A stretch of DNA of 64,000 nucleotides from Anniella stebbinsi (GCA_029215795.1 JARDYH010000005.1:160853814-160917813), one strand, 5' to 3'. Positions 44,101-54,980 are shown, numbered from the stretch's first letter. Numbers and translations: made by a program. The notes: generated by a model not told the origin, from the sequence alone.

Positions 44101-44284
44101 GCCGGTTCACCCCAGGTTTCCCGGTTAGGACCAGGAAACCCCGGGTCATCTGGTCACCCTAATGAAGAGGGAATTTCACCAGGAACTAATTGCATACAAA
44201 TGATACTGGCTGAAATTCCCTTTTCTCTACAACTGTTAAAGTTACAGGAGCCCTGTCCTCCTTTTCAAATGGTCAGCCTATCCA

Positions 44285-44430
44285 GGTGAGAAGGCCAGAT
44301 CTACACTAAGCAGGATATGACACTTCGAAAAAAGTTTGAAAACTGTATTTGTAGTGTGTCTTGGGCCCCAACAGTTGTTACTACTGTTATAAACCATTTT
44401 AAAGCAGCAGTGTAGATCCTGCCTAGGAGA
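44285..44430. repeat. Degenerate relative of the 16440-16685 MITE
   Basis: 'gatctacactaagcaggata', 'tgggccccaacagttg' and 'gcagcagtgtagatcctgcc' keep the family's order. Confidence 0.5.
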
Positions 44431-44557
44431 GGTTTTTGCAAGCACACAGCAAATCAGCAGTCAGCCAGTGGGATCTGCACTTGCAAAGCACCCTCTCTGC
44501 TCAGGAGGGAAGCTGCTGCAGCTATCTCCGTGGCTGAGCAGGGAGAACAAAGCTAGG

Positions 44558-45822
44558 AAAACTGGCGACCCATTTCAAACTGGCTTCAGAGTGGGATATG
44601 GAGTTGAGACTGCTATGGTCACCTTAGTGGACGATCTACGTCTGAGTATTGACAGGGGGAGTGTGTCCCTGTTGGTACTTCTGGACCACTCAGCAGCATT
44701 CAATACCATCGACCATGGTATCCTTTTGGAACACCTGAGAGAATTGGAAATCGGGGGCACTGTGCTTCAGTGGTTCCGGGCATACCTCTCGGGCAGGTTC
44801 CAGATGGTGATGCTTGGGGATAGCTGCTCTGCAAAGAAGGAGCTGCTGTGTGGCGTACCACAAGGTGCCATCCCATTCCCAATGCTGTTTAACATTTATA
44901 TGAAACCGCTGGGAGAGATCATCTGGAGGCATGGGGCGGGATGCTATCAGTATGCTGATGACACCAAAATATATTTCTCTATGCCTTCGACAACATCGTC
45001 AGCTAAGGATAGTGTGTCTCCTCTGAATGAATGCTTGGAGGCAGTAATGGGCTGGATGAGGAAAAGAAACTGAAGCTGAATCCAGACAAGACGGAGGTGC
45101 TTGCTGTCAAAGGCCCCAACCTGGGTTTGGAGGTGTGTCAACCAGTTCTGGATGGGGTTACACTCCCCCTGAAAGGCTGTGTTTGCAGCTTGGGGGTGCT
45201 CCTGGATCCATCACTCCAAATGACAGCCCAGATAGATGCGACGGCCAGGAGTGTCTACTATCAGCTTCGGCTGATACGCCAGGTGCGCCCCTTCCTAGAG
45301 TTGGAAGAGCTAAAGACGGTGGTGCACGTGCTGGTAACTTCGAGGCTTGACTTCCGCAATGCGCTGTACATAGGGCTACCTTTGTGCCTAGTCCGGAAAC
45401 TTCAACTAGTTCAAAATATGGCAGCCAGGTTGGTCACTGGTACACCTAGGGGTAACCATATTACTCTAGCTTTGAAATCTCTCCATTGGCTGCCAATTAG
45501 TTTCTGGGTGAAGTACAAAGTGTTGGTCATTACCTTTAAAGCCCTACATGGTTTGGGTCCAGATTACCTGCGGGATCGCCTTCTCTCATACAATCCGCCC
45601 CACATGCTCAGGTCCTCTGGGAAGAATTTACTACAGTCGGCCCAGACTAGACTGACAACCGTTACCCAGAGAACCTTTTCTTCTGCCGCTCCCAGACTGT
45701 GGAATGACCTGCCAGAGGAGACTCGTCAACTTAACAGTCTTTTAGAATTTAAGAACGCTATAAAGACTGTTCTTTTCTGGCAGGCATATCCAGTGGAATT
45801 TTATAATGTTTTTAGGATGTTT
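44558..45822 (+). mobile_element. L2-clade LINE ORF2, 5' part of an interrupted copy
   Basis: A reverse-transcriptase frame in two pieces. 44558-45073 has FQTGFRVGYGVETAMVTLVD, 'LLVLLDHSAAFNTIDHGILL', 'GVPQGAI' and YADDTKIY, i.e. the catalytic YADD. 45070-45830 covers the C-terminal domain ('LNPDKTEVLAVKG', 'LHGLGPDYLRDRLL', 'APRLWNDLPEETRQL'). A frameshift near 45062 separates them. The FNTIDH reading, where the sister copy has FDTIDH, suggests decay of a catalytic Asp region. Its 3' UTR continues at 47181-47194 and 49012-49122, interrupted by two later insertions. Jockey-type L2 clade by motif; not functional. Confidence 0.88.
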
Positions 45823-47180
45823 TTTATTTATTTATTTCATTTCTAACCCGCCTCTCCATCTAGATCGAGGCGGGGAACAACACTAAGTATAAATATAAAA
45901 ACAATAATAAACCATTAAAACAGATAAAAACAAATACATTATTAAAAACATCTTAAAATTAAACTGGACAGGCCAGCCAGAAGAGAGCAGTCTTCACGGC
46001 TTTCTTAAATTTCAGAAGACTGCTAATTGGTCGAATCTCCTCCGGCAGGCCATTCCACAGCCTGGGAGCGGCAGAAGAGAAGGTCCTCTGGGTAACACTC
46101 GTCAGCCAAGTTTTGGCTGACTGGAGTAAATTCTTCCCAGAGGACCTGAGTGTGCGGGGTGGATTATACGGGAGAAGGCGATCCCGCAGGTAACCTGGAC
46201 CCAAACCATGTAGGGCTTTAAAGGTAATAACCAACAATTTATACTTCGCCCGGAAACTAATGGGCAGCCAGTGGAGTGATTTCAAGATTGGTGTTATGTG
46301 GTCACCCCTAGGTGTACCGGTGACCAACCTGGCTTCCATATTTTGAACTAATTGAAGTTTCCGGACTAGGCACAAAGGTAGCCCTATGTACAGCACATTG
46401 CAGAAGTCGAGCCTCGAAGTTACCAGTGAGTGCACTACCATCTTTAGGTCTTCCAACTCTAGGAAGGGCGCAGCTGGCGTAACAGCCGAAGCTGATAGTA
46501 GGCACTCCTGGCCATCGCATCTATCTGGGCTGTCATTTGGAGCGACGGATCCAGGAGTACCCCCAAGCTGCGAACACAGTCTTTCAGGGGGGGGGTGTAA
46601 CCCCATCCAGAACTGGTTGACACACCTCCAAACCCAGGCTGTGGCCTTTGACAGCGAGCACCTCCGTCTTGTCTGGATTCAGCTTCAGTTTGTTTTTCCT
46701 CATCCAGCCCATTACCGCCTCCAAACATTCATTCAGAGGAGACACACTATCCTTAGCTGACGATGTTGTCGAAGGCACAGAGAAATATATTTGGGTGTCA
46801 TCAGCGTACTGATAGCACCCCGCTCCATGCCTCCGGATGATCTCTCCCAGCAGTTTCATATAAATGTTAAACAGCATTGGGGAAAGGATGGCACCTTGTG
46901 GTACACCACATAGCAGCTCCTTCTTTGAAGAGCAGCTATCCCCAAGCATTACCATCTGGAACCTGCCCGAGAGATAGGACCGGAACCACTGAAGCACAGT
47001 GCCCCCGATTCCCAATCCCCTCAGGCGTTCCAGAAGAATACCATGGTCGATGGTATCGAAAGCCACTGAGAGGTCCAGGAGTACCAACAGGGACACACTC
47101 CCCCTGTCAATACTCAGGTGTAGATCATCCACTAAGGCGACCATAGCAGTCTCAACTCCGTATCCTGCCCTGAAGCCAGT
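45823..47180 (-). mobile_element. L2-clade LINE, inverted, inserted in the 44.5-kb copy
   Basis: On the minus strand the RT frame is better kept: 'LLDLSVAFDTIDHGILL', 'FRSYLSGRFQMV', GVPQGAILSPMLF and YADDTQIYF (47144-46584). A frameshift follows in a C-run near 46590, then the C-terminal domain (46606-45959). The 3' UTR ends in 'gaggcgggttagaaatg' and (AAAT)n. 5'-truncated at 'ctggcttcagggcagg', next to where the sister copy begins. The flanks 'taggatgtttt' (45813-45823) and 'tatgatgtttt' (47181-47191) look like its target-site duplication. Confidence 0.88.
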
Positions 47181-47194
47181 TATGATGTTTTAAT

Positions 47195-49003
47195 TAGGGG
47201 TGTGCACGGACCCCCCGGATCGGATCGGGACCCGGATCGGGACCTCCAATTTTGTCCCGGACCGGTTCGGACAAAATCGGAGGCCCCCCGGACCGGATCG
47301 AGTCCGATCCCGACCCAAAAATCGTACATTTTTGGATCGGCCGCCATTTTTTTCCCCATAGACTTGCATTGCAATGCAAGTCTATGAGGAAAAAATGGCG
47401 GCGGGTGGGTAAGGGGGGGCCTAACTCCCTCCCCCCCCCGGGGCCGTCCGCTGTGGACGGCCCCGGCAGGTAAACCCCCTCCCCCGCGCTCCCTACCCCC
47501 CCTGGGGCCGCCTGCTTCCATCCGCTGGCGCCCGCGGGCGCCAGCGGATAGAAGCGGACGGCTCCGGGGGGGGGGGTAAGCCCCCTTCCCCGCCACTTAC
47601 CTTCTCGGCACGTCCGGCGCCGGCGGCTACTACCAGCGGGCTCCGCGGCCTACTCTCAAGTAGCGCGCCGGGTGATGACATCACCCGGCGCGCCACCCTG
47701 GAGCAGGCCGCGGAGCCTGCTGGTAGTAGTAGGCGCCGGCGCCGGACGGGAGCCGCCGGGCCGGGCAGGTAAGGGCCCCCCTCCCCCCTCCCCCCTCCGC
47801 GCGCCCCCTCCTCCCCTCCACGCACCCCCTCCTTACCTTTCCGGCCCGGCGGCTCCCGTCCGGCGCCGGCGCCTACTACTTCCAGCAGGCTCCGCGGCCT
47901 GCTCTAGAGTAGCGCGCCGGGTGATGACATCACCGGGCGCGCCATCCTAGAGCAGGCCGCGGAGCCTGCTGGGAGTAGTAGGCGCCGGCGCCGGACGGGA
48001 GCCGCCGGGCCGGAAAGGTAAGGGACCCCTCCCCCCTCCGCGCGCCCCCTCCTCCCCTCCACGCACCCCCTCCTTACCTTTCCGGCCCGGCGGCTCCCGT
48101 CCGGCGCCGGCGCCTACTACTTCCAGCAGGCTCCGCGGCCTGCTCTAGAGTAGCGCGCCGGGTGATGACATCACCCGGCGCGCCATCCTAGAGCAGGCCG
48201 CGGAGCCTGCTGGGAGTAGTAGGCGCCGGCACCGGACGGGAGCCGCCGGGCCGGAAAGGTAAGGGCCCCCCTCCCCCCTCCGCGCGCCCCCTCCTCCCCT
48301 CCACGCACCCCCTCCTTACCTTTCCGGCCCGGCGGCTCCCGTCCGGCGCCGGCGCCTACTACTTCCAGCAGGCTCCGCGGCCTGCTCTAGAGTAGCGCGC
48401 CGGGTGATGACATCACCCGGCGCGCCATCCTAGAGCAGGCCGCGGAGCCTGCTGGGAATAGTAGGCGCCGGCGCCGGACGGGAGCCGCCGGGCCGGAAAG
48501 GTAAGGGCCCCCCTCCCCCCTCCGCGCGCCCCCTCCTCCCCTCCACGCACCTCCTCCTTACCTTCCCGGCCCGGTGGCTCCCGTCCGGCGCCGGCGCCTA
48601 CTACTACCAGCAGGCTCCGCGGCCTGCTCTAGAGTAGCGCGCCGGGTGATGACATCACCCGGCGCGCCACCCTAGAGCAGGCCGCGGAGCCTGCTAGTAG
48701 TAGTAGGCTCCGGCGCCGGACGGGAGCCACCGGGCCGAGAAGGTAAGTGCCCCCCTCCTCCCCCCCCCCCGCTGTCCACTTTCATCGGCGGGCGCCCGCT
48801 GGCGCCCGCCAATGGAAGCGGCGGTGGGCGCCAGTGGGCGCCCGCCGATCCGCCGATCCGCCGAACCGGTTCGGAGCTTTTTCGGACCGGTTCGGATTGG
48901 ATCGGCCGATCCAGCTGCGGGATCGGAAATCGGATAATTTATCCGATTTCCCACTGGACCGGACTCGGATCGTGGATCGGGTCCGATCCAGTGCACATCC
49001 CTA
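47195..49003. mobile_element. 1.8-kb hAT-type element of GC-rich palindromes
   Basis: Ends 'taggggtgtgcacgg' and, reverse-complemented, 'tagggatgtgcactgg'. It is flanked by 'gttttaat' at 47187-47194 and 49004-49011 (8/8). Inside the ends are 'cggatcgg' arrays and a hairpin 'ccccatagacttgcattgca' / 'tgcaatgcaagtctatgagg'. The core is about five tandem palindromes of about 240 bp (47595-48745). No transposase frame. It splits the 3' UTR of the plus-strand L2 copy. Confidence 0.92.
47595..48745. repeat. Tandem array of about five 240-bp palindromes
   Basis: Each unit is an inverted repeat centred on 'gggtgatgacatcaccc' (near 47682, 47925, 48166, 48410 and 48651). The arms run through 'gcgccggg', 'ctctagagtagcgcgc', 'caggctccgcggcctgctc', 'ggcgccggcgcc' and 'ggcggctcccgtccgg', out to 'ccttacctttccgg' / 'ccggaaaggtaagg'. 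Units 2-4 are almost identical. CpG is extremely high. Confidence 0.92.
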
Positions 49004-49011
49004 GTTTTAAT

Positions 49012-49122
49012 GCAGTTTTAATAATGTGTGCCATGTTTTAATCAGTTTTATATTTACTGTTGTTCCCCGCCTTGGTCCAAACGGAGAGGCGGGTAAGAAA
49101 TAAATTCTTCTTACTATTATTA
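49012..49122 (+). mobile_element. 3' end of the interrupted plus-strand L2 LINE
   Basis: 'ttactgttgttccccgcctt' and 'gagaggcgggtaagaaataa' are the same 3' UTR words as in the inverted copy. It ends in TTACTATTATTATG. The following 'gagctaagc' resembles 'agctagg' before the 5' end (44550), a possible TSD. Confidence 0.75.
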
Positions 49123-49129
49123 TGAGCTA

Positions 49130-49750
49130 AGCTTGCAAAACACTCTCCCCAGCCAAGCCACTTTCCTCCTTAGCAGGGAGAGATGAGCATTGCAAGCACG
49201 GGGCATGGCTGATAGCCGGTATGTCTTGTGCTTGCAAAGTGCTCTCCCCCCTCAGGAGGGAAGTGGAGCCTATGATGACCATATTTGGGAAACCAAAAAA
49301 GAGGACACCCAGTGGGGTGGCGGCGGCGGCAATGCATGCTTTCCAGGGCTGCTGGAAAGCATGTTCCCTCCCCCCCCGCCATGCTACTGGCAGTTGCTAT
49401 TAGCATGGCGGTTGTGAATGACATGCTTCCCAGAGTCCCTAGAAAGTAGGCCTGTGCAAACCTCGGGCCTCGGAATCCTGAAGGCCATTTTAGGATGGAC
49501 CCACCATTTCCTCTCCCACTCCTAGGCCCCGGGAAAGTCTACAACTCCCGGCATACAGTGCCTGGGAAGGCTGGACTTACCAGGGCCCAGGAGCAGAGCG
49601 TAGAGCTATTGTCATTGCCACCCGCCATGGCATTGCATGCTCCTTGGCACCAGCAACTCTATGTTCCCGGTGCCAGTGTGTCCTCCCGAAGCATGGTGCC
49701 ATTGCATCCTTTCCGGGGAGAGATCTTGTGAGATTGGTGGCTCTCGTGGT
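49130..49750. other. Intergenic stretch with repeat fragments
   Basis: 'cttgcaaagtgctctccccc' at 49224 and its inverted relative near 49145 resemble 44475-44510. At 49272 'tgatgaccatatttgggaaa' looks like a start of the 40211-type element. No gene. Confidence 0.4.
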
Positions 49751-49751
49751 A

Positions 49752-49898
49752 GGGTGACTAGATAAAATCTAGGTCAGGGCTCATGTAACTTTAACAGTTG
49801 TAGAGAAAAGGGAATTTCAGCCAGTGTCATTTGTATGCAATTCGTTCCTGGTGAAATTCCCTCTTCATCACAACTGTTAAAGTTGCAAGGGCCCTGCC
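49752..49898. mobile_element. MITE-A left half
   Basis: 'tagggtgactagataaaatc' to 'gttaaagttgcaagggccc', then the family sequence ends. Confidence 0.8.
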
Positions 49899-49999
49899 TC
49901 CCCACATATCTATGTCACCTCTATCTTAACTGCTGGTGACCCTAGGAGGGGCAGGGCATGGATACAAGCATGAAGGGAGGGCCTGAAGAACATACTGCT

Positions 50000-52717
50000 T
50001 AGGGTGACCAGATAAAATCCAGTAGGGGTGTGCATCGGATCGGATCCGATCCACGATCCGAATCCGATCCGACCCAAAATCGGGAAAATCCGATCCGATC
50101 CGATCCGGACAACCTCCGATCCGATCCGATCCGATCCGATGAGGTCCGATCCGGATCGGACGCCATTTTGAATGCTTTTTCCCATAGCCAAGTATTGTTT
50201 TACAAAAACGCCTATAACGTTTTCATTTTTAAAGATAGAAGGATGAAACTTGGGCACATTGTAGACTGGTTAGGGGTAGTTATCTGTGAGAAATTTCAGA
50301 AAGATTGGTGCTTGCCTTGTGTGGCAATTAATTTTTTAATAAATACCCAGGAATGCCTATAACTTTGTCATTTTTAAAGTTACACACATGAAACTTTGCC
50401 ACATTGTAGGCGGTACCTTGGGACCTATGTGTGTGAAATTTCGGAAACGTAGGTGCTTGCCTTGTGTGGCAATTAATTTTAGAAAAATGGGCAGTGGTGG
50501 GGTAAATACAGTTACGCCTCCCACTTTTTTATTTTTGAAGATACAAACAGGAAACATGGGCACATTACAGGTACCACTTGGCTTGATATGTGTGTAAAAT
50601 TTCAGACAGCTGGGTCCAGGCATGTGGTGGCAAGGTATTTTTGAAACAATGAGGAAAGAAACGCCTATAACTTTTTTATTTTAAAAGTTAGAAGTCTGAA
50701 CATTGCTCACTTTGTAGATGGGTTAGGGGTAGATATGTGTCAGAAATTTCAGAATTATAGGTCCAGGCATTTGATGGCTATGGAATTTTTAAATTACATG
50801 TTTCAAAAAAATTTCTACAGAGGCCAGGTCTTCCCCTCCCGCTTCCCGCGAAGAAAAGGAAACACTCTCTCGTCTCGATCCCTTTGATCCTTGCTAGTAG
50901 TATCCATTACAGGGCTCGTGTTTCCTTTCCTACTTTCACTTTTCAAGCAGAACGGCTGAGCCTAGCTGAGTTTTGCAGCCATGCGTGCAAGGAAGGATCA
51001 CTCTGGTCTCGATCCCTTTGATCCTTGCTAGTAGTATCCATTACAGGGCTCGTGTCTGCTTGAGTACAAAGTGAAAGCAGACACGAGCCCTGTAATGGAT
51101 ACTACCAAGGATCAAAGGGATCGAGACCAGAGTGATCCTTCCTTGCACGCATGGCTGCAAAACTCAGCTAGGCTCAGCCGTTCTGCTTGAAAAGTGAAAG
51201 TAGGAAAGGAAACACGAGCCCTGTAATGGATACTACTAGCAAGGATCAAAGGGATCGAGACGAGAGAGTGTTTCCTTTTCTTCGCGGGAAGCGGGAGGGG
51301 AAGACCTGGCCTCTGTAGAAATTTTTTTGAAACATGTAATTTAAAAATTCCATAGCCATCAAATGCCTGGACCTATAATTCTGAAATTTCTGACACATAT
51401 CTACCCCTAACCCATCTACAAAGTGAGCAATGTTCAGACTTCTAACTTTTAAAATAAAAAAGTTATAGGCGTTTCTTTCCTCATTGTTTCAAAAATACCT
51501 TGCCACCACATGCCTGGACCCAGCTGTCTGAAATTTTACACACATATCAAGCCAAGTGGTACCTGTAATGTGCCCATGTTTCCTGTTTGTATCTTCAAAA
51601 ATAAAAAAGTGGGAGGCGTAACTGTATTTACCCCACCACTACCCATTTTTCTAAAATTAATTGCCACACAAGGCAAGCACCTATGTTTCTGAAATTTCAC
51701 ACACATAGGTACCAAGGTACCACCTACAATGTGGCAAAGTTTCATGTGTGTAACTTTAAAAATGACAAAGTTATAGGTGTTTCTTTCCTCATTGTTTCAA
51801 AACTTAATTGCCACACAAGGAAAGCTCCAATGTTTCTGAAATTTCACACACATATCAAGGCAAGTGGTACCTGTAATGTGCCCAAGTTTCCTGTTTGTAT
51901 CTTCAAAAATAAAAAAATGGGAGGCGTAACTGTATTTACCCCACTACTACCCATTTTTCTAAAAATTAATTGCCACACAAGACAAGCACCTACGTTTCTG
52001 AAATTTCACACACATAGGTCCCAAGGTACCCCCTACAATGTGGCAAAGTTTCATGTGTGTAACTTTAAAAATGACAAAGTTATAGGCATTCCTGGGTATT
52101 TATTAAAAAATTAATTGCCACAAAATGCATGCACCAATCTTTCTGAAATTTCTCACAGATAACTACCCCTAACCAGTCTACAATGTGCCCAAGTTTCATC
52201 CTTCTATCTTTAAAAATGAAAAAGTTATAGGCGTTTTTGTAAAACAATACTTGGCTATGGGAAAAAGCATTCAAAATGGCGTCCGATCCGGATCGGACAT
52301 CTGGTCCGATCCGATCCGACCAGCCTCCGATCCGATCCGATCCGATCCGACCCCCCAGGTCCGATTCCGATCCGCTATCCGATCCGATCCGGGGGGTCAG
52401 TGCACATCCCTAAAATCCAGGTCAGAGCTCATGTAACATTAACAGTTGTAGAGAAAAGGGAATTTCAGCCAGTGTCATTTGTATGCAATTAGTTCCTGGT
52501 GAAATTCCCCCTTCATCACAACAGTTAAAGTTGCAGGCACTATACTAGAGTGACTATATACAAAAGAAGGCAGGGCCCCTGCAACTTTAACTGTTGTGAT
52601 GAATAGGCAATTTCACCAGGAACTAATTGCATACAAATGACACTGGCTGAAATTCCCTTTTCTCTACAACTGTTAAAGTTACATGAGCCCTGTCCTCCTT
52701 TTCATATGGTCAGCCTA
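50000..52717. mobile_element. MITE-A copy split by a fold-back element
   Basis: The left 22 bases ('tagggtgaccagataaaatc' plus two) lie before the insertion. The rest (52413-52717) continues 'aaatccaggtcagagctcat' and ends 'catatggtcagccta'. Outer flanks do not match clearly. Confidence 0.85.
50023..52412. mobile_element. 2.39-kb fold-back hAT-type element
   Basis: Ends 'taggggtgtgcatcggat' and, reverse-complemented, 'tagggatgtgcactgacc'. It is flanked by 'aaatccag' at 50015-50022 and 52413-52420 (8/8). The whole element is one long inverted repeat folding at about 51060-51072 (12-base loop 'gagtacaaagtg'). Outer arms carry 'gatccgatcc' arrays. Middle arms carry divergent units of roughly 110 bases ('tgaaatttcacacacat', 'aagttataggcgtttc'). 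Inner arms repeat 'cgatccctttgatccttgct' directly. The right arm is about 300 bases longer through extra units at 51690-52010. No transposase. Confidence 0.93.
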
Positions 52718-52739
52718 GGGGAGGGACACTGTGTTTCTT

Positions 52740-53230
52740 TGCAAATACTAGAAGCCTCTGAGCCAAAATGGGAAAACTGGAGTGCTGGTTATATGCTACC
52801 TCCAGTATCTGAAGCAGTAAGCCTGTGTACACCAGTTGCTGGGGAACATGGGTGGGAGGGTGCTGTTGCATAGGCTGATCATATGAAAAGGAGGACAGGG
52901 TTCATGTAACTTTAACAGTTGTAGAGAAAAGGGAATTTCAGCCCGTGTCATTTGTATGCAATTAGTTCCTGGTGAAATCCCCTCTTCATCACAACCGTTA
53001 AAGTTGCAGGCACTATATGAGAGTGACCATATACAAAAGAAGGCAGGGCCTCTGCAACTTTAACAGTTGTGATGAAGAGGGAATTTCACCAGGAACTAAT
53101 TGCATACAAATGACACTGGCTGAAATTCCCTTTTCTCTACAACTGTTAAAGTTACATGAGCCCTGTCCTCTTTTTCAGATGGTCTGCCTACTGTTGCACC
53201 ATGTCCTGCTTTGTTGGTCCCTGGTTGACA
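52740..53230 (+). mobile_element. CR1-like LINE tail split by MITE-A
   Basis: 'tatgctacctccagtatctg' and 'gtgggagggtgctgttgca' stop at 52870. 'ccatgtcctgctttgttgg' and 'ccctggttgacagctgg' resume at 53199. Confidence 0.8.
52871..53190. mobile_element. MITE-A full copy with perfect TSD, inside a LINE tail
   Basis: A 320-bp element with ends 'taggctgatcatatgaaaag' and 'cagatggtctgccta', flanked by 'ctgttgca' at 52863-52870 and 53191-53198 (8/8). Confidence 0.93.
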
Positions 53231-53705
53231 GCTGGCTGGGAGGAGCCAATTAAACAGGCTAAGAGCAAAGCAGAGTTTATACTTATGAACTTAGGTTGTC
53301 AAGAGATAAGAGAGGAATGCAGCCAAGGTCAATGTGCACAGGATAGCAGGCAAGTACAATCAGAAGGAGAAATGTCTGTCCCTTGGAAAGCCGGACCTTT
53401 GGGCTCAACAGATGTCAGCTGCCCATCCAACTTTGCTTGCATTTGTGAGCCAAGCCACAGGTTTATCCCAAACTCTTTGGACTTTTTGGAGATTTTTTTT
53501 TTTTGCCAAGCCGCAATTTGCACAGGGATTTGTGCAAATTGCAGCCAAAATTTTCACAATTTGCAAATGTAATTAGCATTAATTAAAAACCATGAAAAAT
53601 CTAGTAAATGATCCTACTAGCTGCTGACCAAGTCAGGCCAGTTAGTAGAAAATGGGCCAAAGTGCAGGGGTCAAGCCAACAAGAACCCATCCAGCTCCAC
53701 CCCCC
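53231..53705. other. Intergenic stretch, nothing identified
   Basis: Overlapping frames at 53156-53576 are not supported by splice sites or domains. Confidence 0.35.
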
Positions 53706-53962
53706 TAATGGACTTCAGCAGGTGTCATTTGTATGCATGCAGCACCTGGTAAAATTCCCTCTTCATCACAACAGGTAAAGTTGCAGGAGTGATACTAGAG
53801 TGATAAAGAAGGGGGCAGGGCTCCTGGAGCTTTAACAGTTGCCTAGAAAAGGGAATTTCACCAGGTGCTGCATGCATACAAATGACACCTGCTGAAATTC
53901 CCTTTTCTATACAACTGTTAAAGGTACAGGAGCACTGTCGTCCTTTCCATATGGTCACATAA
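53706..53962. mobile_element. MITE-A copy lacking the left end
   Basis: It begins inside the family at 'cttcagcaggtgtcatttg' and ends 'ccatatggtcacataagg', so the right end is degraded. Confidence 0.75.
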
Positions 53963-54007
53963 GGTAGGCAAAGGGGAGAGTTAAGTGATTGAGAACTCTC
54001 TAACACA

Positions 54008-54505
54008 GTGGCTCAACGGAGGAGGGGGGGAACAATCGTCAGTTGTGTTGCTTATTGTGTCATCTGGAGGGCAACACACAACGCACACACAACTGACAGT
54101 ACGTTAATCAGGCACTTTAAACAACGGAGCAAAACAACGGGCTTGCACGTTGTTTAGCCCGAAGCCCCGTTGTTTAAAGTGTCGTCCGAATTCAGCCCCC
54201 CCCTCTCTCCGTGGACTATTCTGTTTCGGAATAGAGTTCTATTGCCTAGAGCAGCCAAACCTCCCCGACCACTCTATGCAGCTGGCAGCACTCACGGTGC
54301 CTGCTGGGATACGGCTGGAGGACACAGGGAGGAGTGGCTGCAACCAAAATGGCCACCGCAAGTTCGTAGCAGCCGGGGCGTTTGCCAGTGCCAAGCAGCG
54401 CTGGCTGCAGCATGTCGTCTGTGGAGCTCCTCCTGCCTAACGTATGGTCAGTACATTATTTACCCTGCCGTTGCCTAATATGTCGTCCGAACTGAGCCAA
54501 TGAGT
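54008..54505. mobile_element. TIR element of the 'ggctcaattcgg' family
   Basis: Left 'cagtggctcaac'; right, reverse-complemented, 'cattggctcagttcggacga'. 'tgtcgtccgaattcagccc' occurs internally, implying a compound of two ends. No gene; the 54150-54478 frames are shadows. Confidence 0.5.
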
Positions 54506-54832
54506 CCCAGAAGTATTAATTTAAGATCTTGAGGGTGGGCCTACCTGTTGCATTGTCAAAGCTTTGCCTTCAACTGACCAGAAAAGGTCCAGGAGTAACT
54601 TCAGCCCAAAGGTCAGAGGACTGGCTTTACTCCTCTTTGTAGAAGATGCTAAATTAATCTGCAGTGAGCCATCATCATTTGGTAATTTTATGCCCTGTTG
54701 TGGTTTGGGCTTTGTAAGTAATTGAGTTTTAGGAGGAAATGCATTGTAATGTAATCTTATGGGTGAACCTTTTCTTTGTGTGGGGGGACTTGCCTGTTCG
54801 TTATATACAGAATGTAGTAGTGCAGTGGAGGC

Positions 54833-54980
54833 TGGTGGTTCTGATGTTAGTGGCACTGAGAACCCACTTTGGGGATCGGGTTCATCACCTTGGATAGCTC
54901 CTTTAGAGCTCTGACTGGTTCTGACTGAAGCCCAGAGTGGATTCACAGGCTCATTGTCATCGGAGCTGTCAACCTCCAGC
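54833..54980. mobile_element. MITE-B copy
   Basis: Starts 'cagtggaggctggtggttct'; ends near 'gagctgtcaacctccag'. No TSD seen. Confidence 0.7.

Larger units (their letters stand above)
40211..44161. mobile_element. 3.95-kb TIR element nested in MITE-A
   Basis: Ends are 'taggatgaccagattttgg' and, reverse-complemented, 'tagggtgaccagatgaccc'. The flanks 'atgaaaag' (40203-40210) and 'atgaagag' (44162-44169) match at 7 of 8. The inside is a patchwork: an exon-like segment (40863-41038), a truncated MITE-A (41522-41625), a CR1 fragment (41630-41960), CA-rich low-complexity DNA (41960-42330), a C-rich tandem repeat (43140-43320) and a GC-rich inverted module (43330-44100). No transposase frame was seen. 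Either it is one non-autonomous element that has collected insertions, or the ends belong to separate relatives. Confidence 0.6.
40002..44280. mobile_element. MITE-A copy split by a 3.95-kb insertion
   Basis: The left part 40002-40210 runs from 'taggctgaccatatgaaaag' to 'gttgtgatgaaaag'. The right part 44162-44280 resumes 'atgaagagggaatttcacc' and ends 'aatggtcagccta'. Outer flanks 'cccaagtg' and 'tccaggtg' match at 6 of 8. All family landmarks are present in order. Confidence 0.88.

Noticed and set aside
47180..47950. Several overlapping GC-rich frames on both strands
   Set aside because: They lie in the palindromic array of the 47195-49003 element; repeated shadows, not genes.
50357..52274. 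Frames reading FYTHIKPSGTCNVP-like repeats on both strands
   Set aside because: Both arms of the fold-back give the same peptide; this reflects the inverted repeat, and there is no start, domain or codon support.
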